From assembly GCA_036897625.1 (NCBI GenBank), contig JAYMTA010001081.1, positions 1-21,906 of the forward strand: DNA of 21,906 bases, written 5' to 3'. A program made the translations under genes and the position numbers. Origin of the DNA: Pelargonium cotyledonis (lineage: Eukaryota; Streptophyta; Magnoliopsida; Geraniales; Geraniaceae). The notes under the pieces were generated by a model. That model was given only the letters and a program-made list of their open reading frames with translations. It was not told the DNA's origin and did not search any database. Shown piece after piece: positions 9,763-18,550 of the stretch. Every line of letters begins with the position of its first letter. The stretch's first letter is position 1.

Positions 9763-9781
9763 ATTTGATGAAAAATAATAT

Positions 9782-9820
9782 CGGGCCATGGCCCGTAAAA
9801 GCCCAAGGAAATAAGGCCCA
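9782..9820 (+). promoter_or_regulatory. Site II-like promoter cluster of the SNARE gene
   Basis: A perfect 14-bp palindrome CGGGCCATGGCCCG (9782-9795) is followed by AAGCCCAA (9800-9807) and AGGCCCAAA (9814-9822). On the other strand these are TGGGCY 'Site II' elements, which bind TCP factors and are typical of broadly expressed, TATA-less plant genes (family knowledge). No good TATA box lies between them and the ATG, which fits a housekeeping-type promoter. Confidence 0.5.
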
Positions 9821-9935
9821 AAAGTAGGAGTGAAGAGAAGTTGGAAAGAGAGCGCCAATAACGATTTCAAGAGTTCTTGTCTCAGTTCTGAATAGGGACC
9901 TATTGGCAGGCCGAGGAGTGCGCTCCACGGCGAGG

Positions 9936-10214
9936 ATGAGAAGACAGAGGCGAAGTCGAAGCAACAATGTGAGAGACAATCCTTCATCTCCTTCTCTATT
10001 CCGTACGATTTTCCATCGCCACCTGAAATTTTCATTCCCTAGAAAATCACTGTGGAAGGAACGGGAAAATGACGGTGATCGACATTATCTTCCGCGTCGA
10101 CGAAATATGCAAGAAGTACGACAGGTACGACGTCGAGAAGCAGCGCGAGATCAATGCCTATGGCGACGATGCTTTCGCTCGCCTCTTCGCCGTCTTCGAG
10201 ACCGAGATCGATAA
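9936..10214 (+). CDS. Overlapping upstream ORF in the SNARE leader (putative, regulatory)
   Basis: If transcription starts upstream of 9936, the first ATG of the mRNA is here. It opens a 92-codon, arginine-rich frame that passes the SNARE start (10069) out of frame and stops inside exon 1. A second element, ATG immediately followed by TGA (9967-9972), lies between. Ribosomes would have to leak past both to make the SNARE. The peptide resembles no family I know. Real use depends on the transcription start. Confidence 0.3.
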   Translation: MRRQRRSRSNNVRDNPSSPSLFRTIFHRHLKFSFPRKSLWKERENDGDRHYLPRRRNMQEVRQVRRREAARDQCLWRRCFRSPLRRLRDRDR

Positions 10215-12498
10215 GGCTACTCGTGTTCGTCGCCTTCTCTGCTTCGTTATGTCTTCGATTTCGCTTTATATTTTCAGGTTTCAGTTTGAATTGAACATAT
10301 CGCTGTTTTCTGTTTGCAGAAATCGGAGATGGCTGCAAAGGAGAAGGATAGGGCAACTTTGGTTGCAATGAATGCTGAGATTCGGCGAACCAAGGCTCGG
10401 TTAATGGAGGAGATTCCAAAACTTCAGAAACTTTCTCAGAAGAAGGTAAACATAATAGGCGCCAATTTTTGTTTCTTAGTTGATGCATTTCAGCATAATT
10501 ATAAAGGATGGTCAAAGGATCTGATGATATTTCAATTTGATTAGGTTTCAGTTAGATCTGGTTGACATTGATTCCAGGTTTTTTTTTTTTTTTATGTTTA
10601 GGACTTTAGGCATTTGTACAATAAACTCATTTTGGAAATTAATGCATACAAATAATAGGTAATAGAAATGTTAGCTAACTTCTGTTATGTTTCTTAGTCA
10701 AAGACTCTGATGGTGGTACAATTTGATTAGGTTTCAGTTAGATTTTGTTTACATTGATTCCAGGTTTTCTGATGTTCATTTTGGCTATTAATGCATACAT
10801 TAATCGTCTTGTTGTTGGAAAATAATAGGTAGTAGTAATGTCAGCTAAGCTGTTCAATCATTTGATAATAAATATTTTACAAGAAGGAAAAGATGATTGA
10901 AAAATGGACAGATCGTGATGTGAAGACGTTCATTACATCTTTTCCTGACTCTGAACTCCTCCAGATCGAGTATGCAATGTCGTACTTGTCACTAGGTTGT
11001 CTTGGACTTGTAACTACAGCACTATCCGGTTGCAGGTTAAAGGGCTTTCCAAAGAAGATCTATCCATTCGTGGTGATATGGTTCTCGCCCTACCAGAAAG
11101 GATCAAAGCAATACCAGATTCCACAACTGAAAAGAAAAAGGGAGGGTGGGGCGGTTCATCTAATAAAAATATCAAGTTTGACTCAACAGGAGGTTTGTGT
11201 TGCTGATGCACTTTCTTTTTCTTGGCCCGGATTAATTGTTAATGGTTGTGCTTGTATCTCATCCAACTGCAGATAAACCCTTGGACGAGAATTTTTTCCA
11301 ACAAAGCGAGGAGTCAGAACAATTTAGGCAAGAATACGAAATGAGAAAAATTAAACAGGCATGTAAGACACCTGATTAGATCGGTTACTTTTTTACGTGT
11401 CTGTTGTTAATTGGTCATAGCTTATTTTATTTTATATAGCAGTACGTTCACACTTCACTTGTTTTGAATTGTGAACAGGATGAAGGTCTTGATTTCATAT
11501 CAGATGGATTAGACACATTGAAAAATTTGGCAATGGACATGAGTGAGGTTTGTAGTACATATGATTTGATTTATGCAATTTGGGGATGTTGTCAGATGCA
11601 ACTACAATTTAATTATTTCCTGAATTTCTTTCAGGAAATGGATCGGCAAGTTCCATTACTGGATGACATTGACACGAAGGTGAGCCGTATGCTATGATGA
11701 CCTTGCCTAATTATATTAGATCATACCATGCATAACTTTAAAAGGGTCGTCATATTTGTATATAAGTTGCTGAGTTTTTAATGTTTTTGTAGGTGGACAA
11801 GGCATCTTCTGATCTTAGAAATACTAATGTCAAGCTTAAGGAAACTATTTTCAAGGTAAGGCGCATTTCAGTATAGTAGCTCTTAATTTGCAGTGTTTAT
11901 TGCCTAGTTAATTTCATTTTCCAAAGCAATAAAGAGTGATATTGGTTTTGGTACCATTGCAGCTGAGGTCCACTCGAAACATGTTCATTGACATCATTCT
12001 TCTAACTGTGCTTCTCGGAATTGTTTCCTATTTATACAAGTAAGTACCCTGTCTTTCTCTATATAGTTGAGCTTGTACATACGGGCGTGACTTGAATAAG
12101 AGAGAGAGAAAGTGTGTGTAACTATGTATAACTTTCTCATCTGACTTATGGGTTTGATTGCCTGAAACCTTATTTACTTGACAGTAATGTTAATGTGGAA
12201 TAGTCTAGTTTTTCTTAGAAACTGTTACATGTCTTTAACATTACTACAAAATTATCATATCTTGCAAGGGTCTATCGAGATACTGTTGCCTTTGAATACA
12301 AGTCAGACCAAAGTCATCTAAGTCTTGAGCGATAATTCATCAAATTGATGTGTTTATTTATGCTACTTATTTATTGGATGTACCCAACTAAATACGTTAG
12401 CAAACTAAATGTTTAATTTACTGATTCTGGATTGGTAAATTTCAATTTAAGCGTATATTTTCTTCTCATTTCTTTGCAGTGTACTCACAACTTCTTAG
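10069..12498 (+). CDS. SYP71: SYP7-family syntaxin (Qc-SNARE), SYP71-like
   Basis: Nine exons: 10069-10224, 10320-10445, 11036-11192, 11273-11358, 11479-11547, 11635-11679, 11793-11855, 11963-12039 and 12480-12498. They join to 265 aa, close to the 266 aa I recall for Arabidopsis SYP71. The product is a plant-specific Qc-SNARE that forms four-helix bundles with other SNAREs for membrane fusion at the ER, plasma membrane or cell plate (family knowledge). Visible parts: N-terminal MTVIDIIFRVDEICKKYDRY, the AMNAEIRRTKARL segment at about residues 69-81, a SNARE helix at about 176-234 with zero-layer glutamine Q203 in EEMDRQVPLLDDID, and a C-terminal membrane anchor at 241-259 followed by only six lumenal residues (tail-anchored). 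Intron 4 uses a GC donor. An overlapping upstream ORF may limit translation. The gene converges with the NAC gene. Paralogue identity (SYP71 rather than SYP72/73) is likely, not certain. Confidence 0.93.
10511..10853 (+). repeat. Two-copy tandem duplication inside SNARE intron 2
   Basis: Copy 1 starts gtcaaaggatctgatg (10511) and copy 2 gtcaaagactctgatg (10697), a period of 186 bp. Shared blocks in order are aatttgattaggtttcagtt, acattgattccaggtttt, taatgcatacaa/t and aataataggta. Copy 1 has gained a 15-base T run and other indels. The duplication lies wholly within the 590-base intron and does not touch exons. Confidence 0.8.
11359..11478 (+). other. GC-AG intron 4 of the SNARE gene with a competing GT donor
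   Basis: The only in-frame join is AAA CAG | gcatgta ... gtgaacag | GAT GAA, giving KIKQDEGLD as in the family. The GT four bases later (11363, gtaaga) is a better donor by consensus, but its use would add GCAT and create CAG GCA TGA, an immediate stop. The resulting protein would end before the SNARE helix and anchor. Confidence 0.8.
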
Positions 12499-12744
12499 CT
12501 CGATTGATTCATAAGCATCGTGGACAGCTTGTTATTCATTGTATTCATATATTGTCTGGTATTCTATTCTTTCATTGTCTGAGGGATTTGGATGTACCTT
12601 TTCAACATCCTTATTTTTTTTTTCTTTCATTTATTGGTCTGGATGCGAAGTTGGCTGTTCAGTTTGTTTATGTTTGGCTCTTGCTCTGCTTAAGTTGTAA
12701 TAGTTATGAAGATGTTACTGATATGTAATAGTTTTTTCTCCACC

Positions 12745-12750
12745 AATAAA
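12745..12750 (+). terminator. Polyadenylation signal of the SNARE gene
   Basis: AATAAA lies 247 bases after the stop codon, in a T-rich 3' region. This implies a 3' UTR of about 270 bases. Confidence 0.55.
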
Positions 12751-13061
12751 AGACAGATGTTCCAATAATTATGTTTCTTGCATTAGAATCCGTTTCTCAC
12801 AATCCACCGTGCTTCTTTAAGTTTAGCCATAAAGTTATTCATGTTAGCATTCTACAAGGTAGATTTACATGTTGACATATAAACATGCATGCTACTCATC
12901 ACGGATTAAAGGAAACTATGCATAAATATTACTGAACAATATTTGATTTAGCAGTACTCATCTGCCTCTCATGCCTTATCTGTGTCTTATTCTGTACAGT
13001 CCTTTACCTTTGCTTTCCATACTTCATCGAGGAACCGGACCTTCTGCAAAGAGTGGCTTCT
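12751..13061. other. Convergent intergenic region between SNARE and NAC genes
   Basis: No gene is seen. It must contain the 3' ends of both convergent transcripts. I find no clear AATAAA for the NAC gene on the minus strand, so its end may use a variant signal or overlap the SNARE 3' UTR. Confidence 0.5.
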
Positions 13062-14281
13062 TTAGTGTAAGCATCTATCTCTGAAGGCTATTTCATTAAA
13101 CTCTTGAAAATTAATAATAGGTTCTGGTGGGTAAGAGCTGATGAAGTTTTGGTTATAGTGGTTCATGTCATATCTGTTCCCGCTGTCTAGCTTCTTGTTC
13201 CTGTTGTTAGTTGCAAAAAGATTGCCGTTTACATTTTTCTCGTTAGATTTCCTCTTAAGTGGGTTAGTTTGGCTATCTAAAGAAGAATATCTTGTTTGGG
13301 AGCTTTGTCTGTTGGAGCTGTCTTGGTTTACCATAAAGCTATTGACTTTGTTGCTTTCCTCAACTATTACATTTGAATTGGTTTCGTTGGGCGGTAGAAA
13401 GTGACCCGCAAGTATGCTTGCTAACAGCCTGCAGTCTTTGTATAGATGATCCACGACTAGGTCTGCATTAGAAATCGTGTATGTCGGCCATCCCTCCTCA
13501 GTGTCCGGTATATATGTCACCGTTTCTGTTGTACTTCTGTCCTGAACTTCACCTCTGGTTCTTGATACACCGCCTCTTTTCCGAACCCGACATAGTACCC
13601 AATCATCCAACTGTAACAGATGAAAATTTCATAGCATATCAGTTCATGTTCTCATTCAATTCAAGAGATAATAATTTCATGTTTCCCCAAGTCAGAAAAA
13701 GACGATCAGTGATAACTGATAACCTGTACCTACTTACTCTCATGGACCCTCTCAACATGGAGGGTCTAATCAGCGTTGTGTCAGGAAGTCTATACTCGTT
13801 CATGATCCACTCTGTCTTGGTTCCTTTCGGTGGCCTACCGATGTAGAACACCAGTGCTTTCTTTACTCCAATGCTGTTTGATCCACCGGAAGCTACAATA
13901 GGTTTGTCAGTTCCAGTAGCTTTCCAGTAACCTGAACCCGCTGCTCTATTAGGTCTCGTTCCATTCGGATACTTTCTTTCCCTTGGACTGAAGAAATACC
14001 ACTCTTCTTCTCCAAACAAAGCCTTCTCTGTAGAAACAATAACGAATACAGTAGCCTTGTGTTAGCCTCTAATGATCGATAAAAAAAAAGAACCAAAAGA
14101 ATTAGATTGTAAGTTACGTACTGGGTAGCTCCCACGGGTTGTACTTGTACAGATCTATTTCTGCAATTATTGATGCCGGGAGAGGGTGTGATGTCAATTT
14201 GTTTTGTAAGTAATGAACGATGAGCTCTTCATCGGATGGATGGAACCTAAAACCAGGAGGAAACTGGATACCTGAATCCAT
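13062..14281 (-). CDS. NAC-domain transcription factor
   Basis: Three exons on the minus strand: 14281-14122, 14027-13738 and 13610-13062, giving 332 aa. The start is the ATG at 14281 ([20 protein letters not shown]); the frame stays open further upstream but only with a GTG start. All NAC subdomains are present: A ([13 protein letters not shown], 8-20), C ([15 protein letters not shown] ... [10 protein letters not shown], ending at 95), D ([20 protein letters not shown]) and E ([12 protein letters not shown], from 151). Both introns fall at places usual for the family. NAC proteins dimerise and bind CACG-core sites in the nucleus, controlling development, senescence or stress. The 170-residue C-terminal region is divergent, with a basic PLKRKSNEK patch and an asparagine-rich end, and should hold the activation domain. 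It looks closest to the NAM/NAP side of the family; I cannot assign an orthologue. No membrane anchor is seen. Confidence 0.93.
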
Positions 14282-14368
14282 GGAAATAGTACCTAGGCCA
14301 ATGGAATCAAGAGTCACTGATAATATCTAAGTAGTTGTAATATATGTTTCAAAGCATAGCGTTAGGTG

Positions 14369-14375
14369 TTATATA
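14369..14375 (-). promoter_or_regulatory. Likely TATA box of the NAC gene
   Basis: TATATAA on the minus strand (in cgtatataacacc) lies about 90 bases before the ATG, which would give a start near 14340 and a 5' leader of about 60 bases. Confidence 0.5.
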
Positions 14376-14745
14376 CGTGCAAATTACATGCAGATGGAGA
14401 CGTTAAGTAAGATAAGAGAAGGGAAGGAACCAATTTTGTTACATAGAGTTTCATTGAAACTGTATTGGATAGCAACACTTTTGGTTTCTCTTGTTGGAAT
14501 TCAATTCAGGACATAGCAAATATGACTTTCTGATTTTCTCTCTGTTTTTAGAGGATTTGTATACTATTTCTTCTGCAAAATATAGGTTAGGAGGGTAATT
14601 TTTTTTTTTTTTTTCTTGTATAGAATATGATTTCTTTTCTTGTACTTGGTGTTTCTTAGGAAGTCTAGTTAACCTCATAATTTGTTTGTTTGTTTTTTTT
14701 TTTTTTTAGTAAACGTTTAGTTAGACCTTTTCTATTCCTTCCCAC

Positions 14746-14927
14746 TAGAGCAAGTAATTTGGACCCAAACTTGAGGGCACTCGAATGCATTTTTGTGGGT
14801 TTGGATCGCATAAAATATTACGCATTCGTTTTCGGGTCCAGTTGGGTTTACCATGAAATGGTATGCCTCTTGCGAGTTGGGTTCAAGTTTAACTCTTTCC
14901 AACCCAAAACTCGAATTGTCAACTCTA
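14746..14927. mobile_element. hAT-type MITE, 182 bp
   Basis: The left end TAGAGCAAGTAATTTGGACC and inverted right end TAGAGTTGACAATTCGAGTT share TAGAG...AATT. The flanks cttcccac (14738-14745) and cttcctac (14928-14935) match in seven of eight positions, a good 8-bp hAT duplication. The inside is rich in gggttt/aaccca words and has no coding capacity. It lies 465 bp upstream of the NAC ATG. Its ends resemble those of the element at 9513-9762, so both may belong to one family. Confidence 0.7.
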
Positions 14928-14935
14928 CTTCCTAC

Positions 14936-17170
14936 TTTCGTACAATGACCCTCTCTTGCACCCATACCCTCTCATCTCTAGACATGATACTTCTTCAGGC
15001 TTCAGCTCTCTTGTTTTGAGATATTGTTAACAATTCATGCTTAAACTAACTTGCTAAGAAAACAAACACTTTCATTTTGAATCAAATTTTGTAGAGAATT
15101 TTGACACTCATTATGAGACGAAAAGAGAAATAAAAATTGTGAAACATTTTAGCTGTGATTGATTATGATAGCATGCCCAATCCTTAAAGAACTAGCAGTC
15201 ATACGAAGCATCATCAGCACATAATCTCAGTAAAAACAAACCGATAAAACCCAGGTCTTCCCTTTTTGTTCGTAAATGGTGTGGCTGTTCCTGTCTACAT
15301 TTGAACTCTCATATGTATTCTGATTTTCAGAAAAAACCTTGTTTGAATCGATGGAACATTGTCATCTTCTGCATAAGTAGTATAGATGGAATCCTAGGTG
15401 GCTTGTCTCTCTTTCTGTTTTCAAAGCTTATCTTGTTAAGAACGTGCCTGTGACTATGGTGCCAATTATTTGCATTGCGTAAATAATTAGGGCAACATTG
15501 GTCCATCCATTACTCTTAGATCACCAGGACCACATAAAAAAATGGTCACTTTCATGAAATTGAAATGTGAGGTCGCTTATGCCCTGTTGTAAATACCACA
15601 TCCTGCCAAGGCTGGAATATTCATTACTTGTTAACTATACATATACTTTGTTATATTGGTTGACTTGATAGCAGTATATGTATCTATGTTTAATTGACTC
15701 GTTCATATCGGATGGAGTTGACAATTTGGTCCCAAAGTCGAGAGGATCTAAAATGCGGTCTGCGAGCGTTGAGCAGGTTTGAGTCATAATTAGATTTGTT
15801 ATTTCGGGTGCTGGTTGAAGCTGAAAAAGCATAACTCAAATCTGACTAGTAAGAGATGTATGTTTAAGTTGTTTTTGTGTCACATGTCATCTTGAGGGCT
15901 TTACGGAGAGATTCTATGTAGGTTTGTCCAACTTAACCTGCGTTTTTGATGTGACAATATATTATGTGACATGTATTAGTAAAAATGTAGATCGAATTCT
16001 GAGTGAATGTTTAGATCTTTTCATCTTATGCCCAAAATTTGGCTATAATTGTTGCCAAATTTAGATACCGGGCACACTCACTTGTACCATTTTGGACTTT
16101 TAGATTGGGGCTTTGGGCTTAATACAGAAGATAAGCCCAGATGTGAAATATTAGTCAACTGTTACGTTTGGGACCCACATGGACGGTTAATAATTCATGT
16201 TGGAAGGTCCCCAAGTCTCGTCCAACATTTGAATCTTTAGAGAAAACGCAACCCATGTGGGACTAAGCCTGTGCCTGACCAAATGGGAGGTCTAAACTGC
16301 GAGGTCGGTGCATATAATAAACCCGATCAATGTTCGATTAGATAGCACAGACGACCACAAACAAGTACATTTTGTAACGAGCACTAAAATTTGATTTAAT
16401 TCAAATTAGGCCCGCACGAATTTGATGAGATTTGATTTGAAACTCAAATCGCCATGCGTTTGTTTCCATAGTTTTTGTAAGGACTATGATAATTATTGAC
16501 TGGTTAGATGTAAAAGAAAAAAAATATTTTATTTACTTCCATGTTTTTCAAAATTTTGTACCATCTCCGTTTCAATGTGGAGATTCCATTTATTATTTTA
16601 AATCGCACCAACCATTCCTTTTTTAGCATACTGTTGTATACGTACGTGTAGCATATAAATTGGTACGAACTTCAAATTTAGGGCATTGCATGCATGTGAC
16701 TCGCTTATCTGTGTTTTGCTTTTCTATTTCAATTTATAATTTAGTACAGCAAACAATATAACTAAAACATACTACTATGTAACTGGCATTTGGAACAACC
16801 ATTTACTTATTAGATTGCATATTTATAAAAATTTATTATTAAACTCATACACATGCAACACATACTATTAGAATACGAGATCTCAAGTATAAAATTCGAG
16901 CTTCCTATCACAGACTTAACGAGGATGAGATAACGTCTCGAGTATAATAGAATAATTGTAATGTTGGCTATTATAATCATTTGAACATCTCCTTCTATTT
17001 TGATACATTTAAAGCTAATTACTGTAGAAATTTTGGTAAAATATATTAGGTTTACCAATTGACCATCTGAAATAAAAACAAATAAATTAGGTCGCAAATC
17101 CATTTATAAGATGGGTGTGTTTATTTGATTATATTTTTGGGAGGGAGAGTGGGGTCCAGTTTTTGGTGGG
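14936..17170. other. Long non-coding region between NAC and IDD genes
   Basis: No gene is recognised. Only short unremarkable open frames occur on either strand. A few inverted words are present: tgtcacat near 15879 against atgtgaca near 15950, and the nested repeat at 16174-16261 listed separately. Around 15715 a gttgacaatttgg word resembles a hAT end, but no partner was found. Confidence 0.5.
16174..16261. repeat. Nested inverted repeats, possible LTR remnant
   Basis: CCCACATGG (16174-16182) and CCATGTGGG (16253-16261) form a 9-bp inverted pair that encloses TGTTGGA (16198-16204) and TCCAACA (16221-16227). Words like TGTTGGAAGGTCC are common at the start of plant LTRs, but no matching LTR end, primer-binding site or second copy is visible. 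Confidence 0.4.
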
Positions 17171-17196
17171 TGAGAGTGAGAGTGAGAGTGAGAGTT
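17171..17196. repeat. Short GA-rich tandem repeat
   Basis: About four copies of tgagag units in a G-rich stretch (17140-17215), roughly 1.15 kb before the IDD start. GA-rich repeats can recruit BPC-type GAGA-binding factors in plants (family knowledge); no function is shown here. Confidence 0.7.
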
Positions 17197-17880
17197 GAGA
17201 GCGTGTCTCGTAGCGTGGACACATGAGTCAAGTCAGCCCTTGAGAGAGTGTGGGTCCCACAACTTAGTATATTGCCCAGTCAGCTTCTCTGACTCACGTT
17301 CACGGACTACACCAATTCAATCACTTGTTTGGTAACATCACTCGCGACTACAAACAAAATCGATGCAAAACACTTTTTTTTTTTTTTTTTTTTTTTACAG
17401 ATTTAATCATAGGTCTAGCCGTTTAGTCGATCAAATGATATGTTTTGTTTTTGTAATGTAACTTTCTTGTTTATTTTGTTTTCATAAGTTTCGAAGATGT
17501 TATGTCTCGTCGTTCAACTATACATATCATATTTGTCTCAATGGATATGTTATTTGTGATCGTAAATGAACTACTTAAATTATATTTCCTTTTTGTAGTT
17601 ACCAGTGTTAAATTTAATAATGGATCACACATAATCGTTTGAGCTTCCACTGTTAAAATGTCAAGATTGCTAATAAAGTTTATCTTCCACCATTATATTT
17701 AACTCTCACACGAACAACCGAAACTTCTTACTCTCCCATGAAAAATTAACTGTTTTATCATACATTTATATATGTCACAAGTAAATTTAGAGCATATAAT
17801 AAACTATCACAAATAGTATATGTATAATAATACCATGAGCTACATCTTTGGAGATAAGGATGAACTTTAACTGTGACTGA
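17197..17880. other. Non-coding stretch with a 23-base T run
   Basis: A 23-base poly-T tract occupies 17374-17396. There is no gene and no paired target duplication that would make the tract a retroelement tail. Confidence 0.5.
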
Positions 17881-17985
17881 CCCTCGAATGAGAATTAGTG
17901 TAAGTGTAAAAAAAATGGCTTAAACGTGTCAACCGCGAGTTTGCAGGTCCGCTCAGAAAATCCATGGTTTTGATGGAAAATTAAA
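17881..17985 (+). repeat. SINE-like dispersed repeat, copy B
   Basis: Second copy of the repeat at 256-432: the 34-base core 17926-17959 matches 369-402 in 29 positions, and the upstream words aatgagaattagtgtaagtg and aatgatgattagtctgggtg also align. It is followed by A-rich DNA. It lies about 360-470 bp upstream of the IDD ATG, inside what is probably the promoter. Confidence 0.5.
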
Positions 17986-18152
17986 TGAAAATGAAAATGT
18001 ATAAGGATAGAGGTGGTGAGGGGTCCAGCTGATGAGTCTCCATGGGTGACCGACCTCGAGACAAGCCGTGTAAGATAAGGAGTGTGAGAGATTCTGTCCT
18101 AGCTTTCTCTCATTTAATTATTTCCTCTTATGTTTACAGTTCTCAACCCAAT

Positions 18153-18159
18153 TATATAA
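18153..18159 (+). promoter_or_regulatory. Likely TATA box of the IDD gene
   Basis: TATATAA in attatataactatatag. A start near 18185 would leave a leader of about 160 bases with no upstream ATG that I can see. Confidence 0.5.
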
Positions 18160-18346
18160 CTATATAGATCTGCAACCAAGAAAGAGCTTCAGTTTCTACA
18201 CAAAATCAAACAAGATTTGTCGTTTAATTTGTATCGAAATCTTTACTTTTTGAAGATTTTCTTGCTTTTGGTTGCTAGCTTCTAGAATTTGTTCTCTTAG
18301 TTCATATCTGGTTCGATATTAATTAGATTCTGCTGTTTCACTTAAA

Positions 18347-18505
18347 ATGATGCATCATCAAGATGGTCTTCAAGTAGCTATAGCCTCAACCATATCTGGG
18401 TTTGTTGCTCAACAACCATCCTCAAACCCTAACCCTAATTCCAATCCTGCCATCAAGAGAAAGAGAAGCTTACCAGGAACACCAGGCAAGTATATACATA
18501 TACAT

Positions 18506-18550
<45 letters not shown>

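Noticed and set aside
9722..10035. Minus-strand frames of 85 and 91 codons at the SNARE leader
   Set aside because: They cross the MITE end, promoter and 5' leader and have no similarity. Chance frames in GC-richer leader DNA.
11359..11362. Exon 4 of the SNARE gene ending at the canonical GT (11363)
   Set aside because: It inserts GCAT and gives an immediate TGA. The GC donor restores the family sequence exactly. Kept only as a possible alternative isoform.
13165..13846. Plus-strand open frames over the NAC gene (79 and 121 codons)
   Set aside because: They are antisense shadows of NAC exons 2 and 3; the minus-strand product has full family similarity and proper introns.
14282..14317. Twelve-codon upstream extension of the NAC frame
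   Set aside because: It begins with GTG, not ATG. The ATG at 14281 puts PPGFRFHP near the N-terminus, as is normal for NAC proteins.
15700..15850. Third hAT-type MITE suggested by gttgacaatttgg near 15717
   Set aside because: No matching inverted end or 8-bp duplication could be found.
17374..17396. Poly-T run as the tail of a minus-strand retroelement
   Set aside because: No flanking duplication and no retroelement body on the right side of the tract.
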